DNA from: Rhizobium leguminosarum
Lineage (GTDB): Bacteria > Pseudomonadota > Alphaproteobacteria > Rhizobiales > Rhizobiaceae
Direction of reading: 5' to 3'
NCBI RefSeq assembly: GCF_002953715.1
Contig: NZ_CP025014.1
Location: forward strand, 124,001 to 188,000
Length of the DNA: 64,000 nucleotides
This document shows positions 1 through 6,539 of this stretch, in pieces (the stretch's first letter is position 1; the number at the start of each line of letters is the position of its first letter). A program made the position numbers and the translations under genes. The notes under the pieces are model-generated. The model saw nothing but the letters and a program-made list of their open reading frames with translations, ran no database searches and was not told the DNA's origin.

Positions 1-1
1 C

Positions 2-157
2 TTCGATGAGCGGGCTTCCGATGTTTTATGCGAGCGGGCGATGTTGCTCTACGCAGAGGGGCGAGGCCAGCGTTATATAGAAGATCATCTCATCCGGACA
101 TTTTCAGGTCTGATTGCCATGAGGGTCAACGCTCCGTCGTCGGCTCTAAGCCACTGA
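2..157 (+). CDS. Possible 3' end of an unidentified gene (partial)
   Basis: An open frame enters from the left edge and stops with TGA at 155-157, giving about 51 residues that include the stretch LLYAEGRGQRYIEDHLI. The composition looks protein-like, but no family is recognised and the start lies outside the window. It could equally be a chance open frame. The following bases to about 570 hold no convincing gene. Confidence 0.2.
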   Translation, partial: FDERASDVLCERAMLLYAEGRGQRYIEDHLIRTFSGLIAMRVNAPSSALSH

Positions 158-573
158 ACACGTTCTCTAAATGCCACGCGGCCTGGCCAGGTGAGGGCGG
201 TGCAAAGCGATGACATACATCAGCAAGTACGGCTGCTTCCTCAAGGATACGCGCTGATCCGGAACGGTGATGCCATCGCCCCTACTCCTCCAACAAGGCG
301 ACTGACGCCATAATGTCCGATTTCACAAGCTACTCGGGCTGGATGTTCCGGGTGCTCCGGGGCAGTTCGTGCAAGCGTTTGGCATGTTTTGAAAAGCCAG
401 AATGCTGGTTGAAGGACGCACTCAGAAAGCCCGCGCCTCGAAAGCCGTCGAGCTGGGTGTAACGTCGACTGATCACCAACTAGGCCGTAAGTCGAGATCG
501 AGGACGGGGGATAGTCTCTGATGGACTGTCGGGCTGCCCGGCATTAGACAAGCGCGTCAGCAGGAGTTTATTG
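158..573. other. Intergenic stretch, no recognisable gene
   Basis: About 415 bases without a frame I can support. Only short, low-quality frames occur on either strand. The stretch may contain decayed coding sequence, since the next gene is itself frameshifted. The ribosome binding site CAGGAG at 561-566 belongs to the gene that starts at 574. Confidence 0.4.
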
Positions 574-887
574 ATGCGTGTTGCCGCCATCCTCTTCATA
601 GCCGTGTGCCTATTCCTGGCGGGAGCGACGGCTTCCCGCGCTTATGTGAGCAACTCTAACCTTTGGCTGCTCGCAACCGCGCTTGTTCTCTACACATTAG
701 GCAGTCTTTCGATGATCGCTCTCATGCGGACAAGTGGGCTCTCCCTTGCTATTTCGTTGTCTTCGGTCGCGCAGCTCATCGCCATCAACGCGATCGCCGT
801 TTTGGTTTTCGACGAGCGGCTCAGCTGGCATCAGGCGGTTGCGTCCTCCTCGGGATAGCATCGGTTACGCTCATGGTGATCGGATGA
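574..887 (+). pseudogene. Small four-helix membrane protein (SMR/EamA-like), frameshifted
   Basis: ATG at 574 follows CAGGAG by 7 bases. The protein is strongly hydrophobic, with about three membrane segments and a SMR/EamA-like helix reading SLSSVAQLIAINAIAVLVF. The frame then runs ...FDERLSWHQAVASSSG and stops at 858. Shifting frame after HQA restores GCVLLGIASVTLMVIG, the hydrophobic fourth helix expected in this family, and ends at 887. One missing base around 835-840 explains this, giving a full product of about 105 residues. It would be a small-molecule or drug exporter of the inner membrane, probably working as a dimer. A sequencing error in the GGCGGTT run is the main alternative to a true mutation. 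Confidence 0.55.
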
Positions 888-1035
888 ATGGCTCTCAATT
901 GCGTTTCCGTGACTACGGCGGATGGCAGTCGTGGGGCGGACTATTATGGACGAAAAACGTCATGCGGCGATGTGACCGCGATATTGGACAAGAGGCTAGG
1001 CCGAAATCAGGCTTGGGTGCTAAGGCGACCTGAAC

Positions 1036-1785
1036 ATGTACGATATCATGCTTCTTTTCCTTGCGGGCTTGTTGGCAGGCAGCATGAACGCGTTGGCGGG
1101 CGGCGGGTCGTTCGTATCGCTGCCTGCGCTGATATCGGTCGGAGTGCCGTCGGTAGCCGCAAACGCGACAAGCACCTTAGCCTTGTTTCCCGGCGGCATG
1201 ACGAGCTCGTGGGTCTATCGTGACGGGGTTAAGAGTGTGTGCGGCGTCAATGTCGTGCCCATTGCTATCGTGACGGTGATGGGTGGTGTGGCCGGAAGCA
1301 TTCTATTGCTGCTAACCCCATCGAGGATTTTCGATGGTATCCTGCCATGGCTTTTGCTGGTGGCGACATTAATGCTGGCTGCAGGTCCGAGGCTTAGCGC
1401 CCAGTTGCAGACGCAGGCACGTCCGAGTGTTCTCGCGTTCGCAACGGTTCAGTTCTTTCTCGGTCTTTATGGCGGCTATTTTGGCGGCGCGGTGGGTCTC
1501 ATGATGCTTGCGGCATGGAGCGCGCTCGGGGGCGGGGACATCAAGAGCCTGAATCCGACAAGAATGGTGATGGTCACTGCCGCCAACGCGGTCGCCGTCG
1601 TCGTCTTCGTACTTGCCGGGGTAATCGTATGGCAGGAGTGCATTCCCATGACGATTGGAGCCGTTATCGGCGGGTGGATCGGAGCGCATATCGGACGAAG
1701 GCTGCCATCATCGGTCGTTCGGGTGCTAACCCTCGCGGTCGCCTTTTTAACGACCGCGGTGTTCTTTTCGCGAGCTTACCTTTGA
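1036..1785 (+). CDS. TauE/SafE-family sulfite/anion exporter
   Basis: The 249-residue protein has about eight hydrophobic segments and the family signature near its N-terminus: GLLAGSMNALAGGGSFVSLP, followed by GVPSVAANATSTLALFPG. A second, similar half occurs near residue 140 (FFLGLYGGYFGGAVGLMMLA), which fits the internal duplication of TauE/SafE proteins. Members export sulfite, sulfoacetate or related organic anions across the inner membrane; the substrate cannot be told from sequence. It stands alone after a frameshifted small transporter, with no sulfonate genes next to it. Confidence 0.88.
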   Translation: MYDIMLLFLAGLLAGSMNALAGGGSFVSLPALISVGVPSVAANATSTLALFPGGMTSSWVYRDGVKSVCGVNVVPIAIVTVMGGVAGSILLLLTPSRIFDGILPWLLLVATLMLAAGPRLSAQLQTQARPSVLAFATVQFFLGLYGGYFGGAVGLMMLAAWSALGGGDIKSLNPTRMVMVTAANAVAVVVFVLAGVIVWQECIPMTIGAVIGGWIGAHIGRRLPSSVVRVLTLAVAFLTTAVFFSRAYL

Positions 1786-1906
1786 GCGGAGTTCCCGTAG
1801 CCCTCAGGCTCTCAGTCAATAACTTGCAATTGAAGGAGCCGAAGTCCTCCAAGATGCTCAAGGGGCTCGACGAATTGGATCGCGGGAAAGCGTCGATCCA
1901 GCGGAT

Positions 1907-2227
1907 GTGATTGAGAACGCACGAACGATCGACATTGCCGCCGAAGTTGGCGGCACGCGGACGAGCTGGTACCCAGTGTTCGCCTTTCCAAATGCGCGGA
2001 TTTGCTGGTTCATGGGCGAGAGGCGCGATCCCAGGCTGCTGGATCGCTTAACTAGCGCCCGCAATGCGGCGCGCGTCCTCGAACGCGTAGGGATTGAGGA
2101 ACTGGCGTCGCCAGTTTCTTGTCTAACGTTGAAGCCGGGCTTCCGATCGAAAGCGATCAGCGCCCATGTCCAGAAGGAACCGAAAGGGAGGCTTTGGGAC
2201 ATCAACCCGCAATATCGCAAGAAATAG
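1907..2227 (+). CDS. Unrecognised open frame before the toxin-antitoxin pair
   Basis: A GTG-started frame of 106 codons runs up to the toxin-antitoxin promoter. It contains FPNARICWFMGERRDPRLLD and a moderately charged C-terminus. The opposite strand is also open (1858-2235), so coding is uncertain. No ribosome binding site stands out and no family is recognised; this may be remnant DNA. The 120 bases between the TauE gene and this frame hold nothing else. Confidence 0.2.
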   Translation: MIENARTIDIAAEVGGTRTSWYPVFAFPNARICWFMGERRDPRLLDRLTSARNAARVLERVGIEELASPVSCLTLKPGFRSKAISAHVQKEPKGRLWDINPQYRKK

Positions 2228-2242
2228 ATACACATTGTGTAT
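2228..2242. promoter_or_regulatory. Perfect palindrome, probable toxin-antitoxin operator
   Basis: ATACACATTGTGTAT is a 7-base perfect inverted repeat around a single central T, 35 bases before the antitoxin ATG. Antitoxins of the DUF1778 ribbon-helix-helix type bind short palindromes over their own promoter, so this is the likely autoregulatory operator. Seen: the palindrome and its position. Inferred: its function. Confidence 0.6.
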
Positions 2243-2276
2243 GCGTTTGTGGTATATGGCCTTGAAGGAAAAGGCC

Positions 2277-2561
2277 ATGACCAGCAAAAACGCCACTGAC
2301 ACCCATACCCGCGCCGTTAACTTGAGGGTTCGTGAGGACGTTCGCGTCCTGATCGACCGCGCCGCCAAGGCCCACGGGAAAACCCGTTCGGATTTTATGA
2401 TCGACGCTTCGCGCCGTGCCGCCGAAGACGCGCTTCTCGATCAGACATTGGTGCGGGTCGATCCTGACAGCTACAAACACTATCTCGCCGTCCTCGACCA
2501 GCCGCCAAGTAGCGAAGGCTTCGAACGGTTGATGAACGCTCCCAAACCCTGGCAGCCGTAA
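2277..2561 (+). CDS. DUF1778 (TacA-like) ribbon-helix-helix antitoxin
   Basis: Start chosen at ATG 2277 because GAAGGAA sits just upstream at 2264-2270 and the N-terminus then matches the family; the frame is open further upstream without support. The 94-residue protein carries the RHH DNA-binding part (TRAVNLRVREDVRVLIDRAA, then HGKTRSDFMIDASRRAAEDA) and a C-terminal toxin-wrapping tail (Y..YLAVLDQPP..EGFERLM), the usual DUF1778 arrangement. It should bind the palindrome at 2228-2242 and neutralise the GNAT toxin. Its TAA stop overlaps the toxin ATG by one base (TAATG), so the two are translationally coupled. Confidence 0.93.
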   Translation: MTSKNATDTHTRAVNLRVREDVRVLIDRAAKAHGKTRSDFMIDASRRAAEDALLDQTLVRVDPDSYKHYLAVLDQPPSSEGFERLMNAPKPWQP

Positions 2562-3049
2562 TGTTGTCGGCACCGACGCTTCTTGGCGAAGCGCACGATC
2601 TCCAGCTATTCGACAGCGGGCACGACAGCCTTGATGAATGGCTGCGCCGCAGGGCGCGGGCCAATCAGGTCAGCGGCGCATCGCGAACATATGTGGTCTG
2701 CGAGGGTGAGCGCGTTGTCGGTTATTACTGCCTCTCATCGGGAGCGCTCGCGGTCGCGGATGCGCCGGGAGCGATCCGGCGCAACATGCCCGACCCGGTT
2801 CCCATGGCAGTCCTTGGCCGTCTGGCTATCGATCGCAACTGGCAGGGAAAAGGAATCGGAGCCGCGCTGTTGCAAGACGCCGTGCTGCGTACCGGACAGG
2901 CAGCCCATATCATGGGTATTCGCGGCCTTCTGGTTCACGCAATCTCCGATGAAGCCAAGGCCTTCTATGAGCATTTTGGATTTGCAGCGTCGCCCGCGAA
3001 TCCTATGGCCTTGGTGTTGTCATTGAAAGCTCAAGTAGGCCTGAAGTGA
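2561..3049 (+). CDS. GNAT acetyltransferase toxin (TacT/AtaT family)
   Basis: The 162-residue protein has the hallmark layout of TacT-type toxins: FDSGHDSLDEWLRRRARANQ near residues 17-38, a core YYCLSSGAL, the acetyl-CoA loop LAIDRNWQGKGIGAALLQDA around residue 95, and the C-terminal FYEHFGFAASPANPMAL. Known members acetylate the amino group of aminoacyl-tRNA and stop translation. It directly follows its DUF1778 antitoxin with a one-base overlap. Length and key glycines (Q/R-x-x-G-x-G) look intact, so the module appears functional. Confidence 0.93.
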   Translation: MLSAPTLLGEAHDLQLFDSGHDSLDEWLRRRARANQVSGASRTYVVCEGERVVGYYCLSSGALAVADAPGAIRRNMPDPVPMAVLGRLAIDRNWQGKGIGAALLQDAVLRTGQAAHIMGIRGLLVHAISDEAKAFYEHFGFAASPANPMALVLSLKAQVGLK

Positions 3050-3208
3050 TCGGTGAAAATCGCCTTCGCCCGCTCCTCTGACAACCCAACGACGGTCGGC
3101 GAAATGACGGAGAGCTTTGAAAAGTTTGTCTAAAATCGGAATCCATGTCCTAATTGCCACATGATTTCGAATATTTGGAGCCTGCCGGCAGTAGAAGAAG
3201 AAAGCCGG

Positions 3209-3327
3209 TTACAAGACGAGCCGCCCAAGGACGATTTGGAGAAATACTCCCAAGACGACTGGCTCTGTGCTTTCCGATAACCACACCCAGACGAAAGTTC
3301 GTTGTTCTCAGCCTTAGAAGTCATCAT
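3209..3327 (-). pseudogene. Remnant of the hipA toxin-kinase start
   Basis: An ATG at 3327 overlaps the end of the upstream HTH gene and reads MTSKAEN. In another frame (3298-3278) the conserved HipA N-terminus appears as TFVWVWL, then TEPVV, as in intact HipA proteins (usual form TFVWVWLPGATEPVVAG). One base has been lost or gained between the start and this motif, and the frame ends at TAA 3211-3209. The rest of hipA (about 400 residues) is absent; the next gene downstream is the GNAT toxin on the other strand. So the locus keeps the antitoxin but has lost its kinase toxin. Confidence 0.6.
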
Positions 3328-3652
3328 TCACCTGGGTAGAGGAGGGGCGAACGGACTTCGGAAGAAGAGCAAGCATCGCGTCGTTTGCCGATATCGCCGT
3401 TGAAAGTGTGGCATGATCGGCGTTGAACAGGCGCACGCCCACAATGGCGGCCACCTCGAAGAAGGCTCCGATGGCGCAGGCAGGGTCGCCCTTTTCGATC
3501 CGCTGCACCAGGCCGCGCGAGATACCGGCGCGGTCTGCCAACTCCTGTGTGGTGAGTTTGCGCTCGATCCGAGCGCGCCTGATCAACTGGCTGAAAACTA
3601 GCAGGGCGTCCCGGCTGTAACGTGAGTAAGCGCGTGATATGGGCTTGGGCAT
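3314..3652 (-). CDS. HipB-like XRE-family regulator / orphan antitoxin
   Basis: The product of about 112 residues carries a Cro/CI helix-turn-helix: ARIERKLTTQELADRAGISR then LVQRIEKGDPACAIGAFFEV, followed by a HipB-like tail. I chose ATG 3652 because AAAAGGTGATC directly precedes it; an upstream ATG at 3670 is possible but has no ribosome site. The reading frame overlaps a degraded hipA start, so this was the first gene of a hipBA operon. HipB represses its promoter and holds HipA inactive. Here, without an intact partner, it is probably an orphan antitoxin or repressor. Confidence 0.8.
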   Translation of the reverse strand: MPKPISRAYSRYSRDALLVFSQLIRRARIERKLTTQELADRAGISRGLVQRIEKGDPACAIGAFFEVAAIVGVRLFNADHATLSTAISANDAMLALLPKSVRPSSTQVNDDF

Positions 3653-3670
3653 GATCACCTTTTGATCCAT

Positions 3671-4071
3671 TAATAAACCACGAAAGTCCTTTGCGGCCTA
3701 TTTATAGATCATTATTTTCGAAGAGTTTCCCGCGATATTGCGCGCCGCCGCCGCTACGTGCCAACAACTCACCGGTCAGAGGCAGCTGTCAAGCGTTGAT
3801 TGTTACCGTTAGGGTCCCGTCCCGAGGGGATGAAGCCGTTGTTGTCATCCTGGTTCGGAGGACGGATAGCGAGCCGGACTAGGATGGCGACCGATCGGAA
3901 TTGGACGAAGCGACTGTCGAGCGATATCGATCGAGTTGCCAAGCCGACAAGCGACCGATTCTGGACGAGTTTGGTCACTGGCCGAGGTGATCGATCTTAT
4001 GCCTGCAATCATCAAGCGGATCTGCCCAAGGACGGGGAGCTCACTCCCATCAGAAAGAACGTCGCATGATC
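3671..4071. other. Intergenic stretch without a clear gene
   Basis: About 400 bases. The left part (3653-3720), AT-richer than its surroundings, should hold the hipB-like promoter. Short frames on both strands between 3800 and 4070 have no ribosome sites or recognisable motifs, so I leave them out. Confidence 0.4.
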
Positions 4072-4284
4072 TTAGTCAGCAGCATGCACCTGAACGCCGC
4101 GGCAGAGCAGTCCCCAAGTCGGGCTTCGTTGGGCCTCCTGTGCGTGAGCTTGCGTCATCGGATCGTCGCCGTCGTCTGGCTCGGGGCCGTCAGGCGGTGG
4201 AGTCTCCCCAGGATCTCGCTCAGGCTCGGGATTGCCGATCGGCGGCGCTGGCGGCGGAACGATAGGCTCGTTGGGTACGGACAT
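4072..4284 (-). CDS. Small proline- and acid-rich hypothetical protein
   Basis: Start chosen at ATG 4284, which has the excellent ribosome site AGGAGGAAATC; the open frame extends further but without support. The 70-residue product begins MSVPNEPIVPPPAPPIGNPE and continues with PEPERDPGETPPPDGPEPDD. It is proline-rich and acidic, has no membrane segment or signal peptide, and is probably disordered. No function is known to me. The strong ribosome site argues it is translated. Confidence 0.6.
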   Translation of the reverse strand: MSVPNEPIVPPPAPPIGNPEPERDPGETPPPDGPEPDDGDDPMTQAHAQEAQRSPTWGLLCRGVQVHAAD

Positions 4285-4564
4285 GATTTCCTCCTCGCTA
4301 GCCGGGAAAACTCGCGTGTCCTTCCGTTTATTCAAGAGGTGGCGCCGTGAACGAGATGTTTTTCTCGAGCAGCGAACTGCTCGCCGCCGACCCTACCAAC
4401 AGGTGCCCCTGCTGACGCCGGCGATGCTGAGGCGACTGAAGCGCCTTTAAGAAATGTTCTCCTTTCCATGATGCGGCCTGCAAAACGAGCTTCGGGATGC
4501 GGCGAAGATCACGGAACAGTTCTTGCACGGTTACTAATATATTTACCGTGGGAGACCTAAAGTC

Positions 4565-4825
4565 ATGAAATGGCACACATCCGCAGAGTTTACCCCTCTA
4601 ATGCTCGTTGTAAGCGGGTCGGAAAAATACAAGCTTGTCGCGACCCTTTTCCAGGCTGCCGAAATGCTGACGGTTAGCTGGCCGATCGACGATGGAGAAG
4701 AATATCTCATAGCGATTAGGGCGTGCCGGAATGCAATTCACGGGGAAATTCCGGCTCAGGACGCGCGAGCAGCGCTTATCCGTGCCGCCGACGAAGCGGG
4801 CATTCCGGTGATCACCGTTCACTGA
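4565..4825 (+). CDS. DUF982 family protein
   Basis: An 86-residue protein with the DUF982 pattern: central WPIDDGEEYLIAIRACRNAI, then HGEIPAQDARAALIRAADEA and a short hydrophobic end. The family is abundant in Rhizobium plasmids and its function is unknown. The start MKWHTSAEF is preceded by GGGAGACC at 4550-4557. A second DUF982 gene lies at 59119, near the other end of the window. Confidence 0.8.
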   Translation: MKWHTSAEFTPLMLVVSGSEKYKLVATLFQAAEMLTVSWPIDDGEEYLIAIRACRNAIHGEIPAQDARAALIRAADEAGIPVITVH

Positions 4826-4899
4826 GTTCGCAGCCGACGGTGAAATGAGTTCACGGGCGCCTTCATGACACGGCCCTCTCGTTCCGCTGCATGCGCACG

Positions 4900-5045
4900 T
4901 CATGCCGCTGAACATCACTTTCAGGCCGCGCTCAGCCCGCAGTTCTTTCGGTCCCTCTTTGGCAATAATTGTCAGCTTCCGTTCCTTCTTGCACTTCGCG
5001 TGCGATCCTATCTTCGGCGTGTCGATGCCAGAGATGAAGGAGCAC
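4900..5045 (-). pseudogene. Fragment resembling a staphylococcal-nuclease-like (SNase) gene
   Basis: On the minus strand one frame reads FISGIDTPKIGSHAKCKKER followed by KLTIIAKEGPKELRAERGLK and VMFSG. GIDTP followed by a Lys/Cys-rich helix is characteristic of SNase-fold (thermonuclease) proteins. There is no start codon with a ribosome site in front. The frame runs out of SNase-like sequence at about 4910 and into the antisense of DUF982. I read it as a decayed fragment truncated at both ends. Chance resemblance is possible. Confidence 0.4.
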
Positions 5046-5133
5046 CTTCCCCAGCAACCGCGTGTTCTGCCCGTCTCATTTTACCGTGTCGCCTCGCCGA
5101 CGGTCAAAGATGCGCAGATGATCCGCCCAGCAA

Positions 5134-5358
5134 TCATTGAACAATATCTCCACGCTCGGTCGCCTCGAGCTTCCGCCTGAGTGCCTGTTCCTGCTCATAT
5201 GACTTGTGCGGGAAATGCTCGAAGCACCACCAGCGGGTCGCCACGGCCGGGGAGGGGCTGTTGCCCCAGCCGCCCCACTCCTCGCATCCCTTTTCTTCGC
5301 AATAGTGGACATGCATTTGCGGCGCTTCCGTCAGCGGCTGTCTGTCGGTGTCGCTCAT
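5134..5358 (-). CDS. Small hypothetical protein, last gene of a four-gene cassette
   Basis: ATG 5358 is preceded by AGGAGGAAAG inside the end of the upstream gene and overlaps its TGA by four bases (ATGA). The 74-residue product contains HVHYCEEKGCEEWGGWG and TRWWCFEHFPHKSYEQEQAL. The Cys and His placement (C..C, then C..H..H) could bind a metal ion. The C-terminus is a short charged helix. I do not recognise the family. Tight coupling to its neighbours suggests a phage- or plasmid-type cassette. Confidence 0.6.
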   Translation of the reverse strand: MSDTDRQPLTEAPQMHVHYCEEKGCEEWGGWGNSPSPAVATRWWCFEHFPHKSYEQEQALRRKLEATERGDIVQ

Positions 5359-5669
5359 CTTTCCTCCTGGAGTTGCCAGCCCGCTTTCGGGACCGTCCAC
5401 CCCTTCTGGGCCGCGCGGAAATCAGCCTCAGCTTCGGCCTTCTTCTTGGCTTCCGACATGCCTGTTGCCCAAACTGTGATGCGCATTCGTCCGGCTTTGA
5501 ATACGAAGCGCCGTTCAAGGGTGTGTTTGCCTGCCGTGTATCCCGCGCGAAAGCAAGCGCGCGCGGCCGACAGACTAACGCTCTCGCGGAAAGGCTGCGG
5601 CTGCGACGACCACCAGTCCCTCAGAGCAGTTTCGAACGACACGGACTTTGGTTGGGGACGGTCAAGCAT
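5355..5669 (-). CDS. Hypothetical protein of the four-gene cassette
   Basis: I start this at ATG 5669, which overlaps the end of the tiny upstream ORF; the frame is open further back to 5732 but that start has no ribosome site. The product of about 104 residues reads LDRPQPKSVSFETALRDWWS, then SLSAARACFRAGYTAGKHTL and RMRITVWATGMSEAKKKAEA. Two helical parts surround a basic segment. No family is recognised. It ends in ATGA shared with the next gene. Confidence 0.55.
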   Translation of the reverse strand: MLDRPQPKSVSFETALRDWWSSQPQPFRESVSLSAARACFRAGYTAGKHTLERRFVFKAGRMRITVWATGMSEAKKKAEAEADFRAAQKGWTVPKAGWQLQEER

Positions 5670-5742
5670 ACGCGCCAGCCCTGGTCTCGGGTTCAACGTT
5701 GCAGACCGGCCATCGCAGCCGCTTTCCCTCATAATGGGGCAT
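5662..5742 (-). CDS. Tiny coupled ORF (26 codons) in the cassette
   Basis: ATG 5742 lies one base after the TGA of the preceding gene, and its own TGA (5664-5662) overlaps the next gene's ATG at 5669. It encodes MPHYEGKRLRWPVCNVEPET plus six more residues. Its position exactly between two coupled genes, rather than its length, is the argument for translation. It may act only as a coupling leader. Confidence 0.4.
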   Translation of the reverse strand: MPHYEGKRLRWPVCNVEPETRAGAYA

Positions 5743-5743
5743 A

Positions 5744-5944
5744 TCAGTCTCGATGGTAGCTCGGTCGCCAGCCGCGCGCCATGCCTCGGCTCATGGCGCC
5801 TTCTGTCAATGCCAACTGCCGGCGAAGGTGACGAATATCTTCCAGCAGGGTGTCTATAGCTGCGTGCGCATCGCCTCTGTGGTAGGCAATCACCTTTGCA
5901 CGCTCATCGTCTTCCACGGCTTCGCCGATCGGCTGCTCTCGCAT
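5744..5944 (-). CDS. Small helical hypothetical protein, first gene of the cassette
   Basis: A 66-residue protein (MREQPIGEAVEDDERAKVIA..., then AAIDTLLEDIRHLRRQLALT) with one amphipathic helix that could form a coiled coil. CGGAG lies about 10 bases before ATG 5944. It leads four tightly packed minus-strand genes down to 5134. No family is recognised. Such short helical proteins are common in rhizobial prophage and plasmid DNA. Confidence 0.55.
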   Translation of the reverse strand: MREQPIGEAVEDDERAKVIAYHRGDAHAAIDTLLEDIRHLRRQLALTEGAMSRGMARGWRPSYHRD

Positions 5945-6019
5945 ATCCGTGCTCCGTATTTCGATTTTCAGAATGGCGGCCGCGGCGCCGATGTTCTTAT
6001 TATGTTCGCATCGAGAGCG

Positions 6020-6088
6020 GAGTCAATAATCAATCTGGGTCAATTGCTTTTTAAGGCATTGCTGATGAAGTTCCGGCATGACGAAGCC
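6020..6088 (+). repeat. Direct repeat, copy 1 of the ligase leader
   Basis: This segment closely matches the DNA just before and across the ligase start (6470-6539): both hold GTCAATAA, then CAATTGCTTTTT, CATTGCTGATG and CGGCATGAC.AAGCC. The ATG of the repeat (6078) opens a 35-codon frame beginning MTKP, as the ligase does, and ends at 6185. It looks like a duplicated promoter plus leader whose original gene has been lost. Confidence 0.6.
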
Positions 6089-6155
6089 ACCTTGCATGCC
6101 TCCAAAACCGCTGCCGCACGAAGGTGCGCTGCAAGTCTGGCGAAACCGCAGACAC

Positions 6156-6183
6156 AAAAAAAGCCCCACTACGGAGCGGGGCT
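6156..6183 (-). terminator. Rho-independent terminator reading leftward
   Basis: On the minus strand, AGCCCC...GGGGCT forms a stem around a 10-base loop and is followed by a run of seven T. This is a clear intrinsic terminator for a minus-strand transcript arriving from the right. The only frame that ends just before it is the weak one at 6182-6427. Confidence 0.65.
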
Positions 6184-6427
6184 AAGGTTGAGGTGGGTCG
6201 CATAGCGAAGTGTAACGAATCTCCGCACGGCCCGAAGGTTTTACGATCAACGGAGCATATTGTTCCCGTGCCGACAGATTTTTTTGAGTTCGTTTCCCTG
6301 TTTCGGGCTCCACGTCGTAGCGAAGCCTTTCTTTCAGTTGAAGAGCGTGTCGACCACTTGCCGGCCGACCGTGCAATTCCAGTAGTTTTTCAGGACGCGT
6401 CGGCTCGCAAATCTGTGAGTGATCCAT
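6182..6427 (-). CDS. Weak hypothetical frame upstream of the terminator
   Basis: An 81-codon frame begins at ATG 6427 and ends at TAG 6182, immediately before the leftward terminator. The product is basic and unremarkable. A second frame in the same stretch reads RVLKNYWNCTVGRQVVDTLF and stops near 6335, which looks at least as protein-like. One of the two may be the true end of a decayed gene. Confidence 0.2.
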   Translation of the reverse strand: MDHSQICEPTRPEKLLELHGRPASGRHALQLKERLRYDVEPETGKRTQKNLSAREQYAPLIVKPSGRAEIRYTSLCDPPQP

Positions 6428-6469
6428 CGTCTACCGTCGAGCGATTGGCTAAATGTTCTCGTCCTGGCC

Positions 6470-6539
6470 GAAGTCAATAACTCGTATTAGGCAATTGCTT
6501 TTTTAGACATTGCTGATGGGATGGCGGCATGACAAAGCC
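6470..6539 (+). repeat. Direct repeat, copy 2 (ligase promoter and leader)
   Basis: Counterpart of 6020-6088, covering the presumed ligase promoter and its first codons (ATG 6529). The two copies agree best over CAATTGCTTTTT and CATTGCTGATG and in the spacing to the ATG. Confidence 0.6.
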
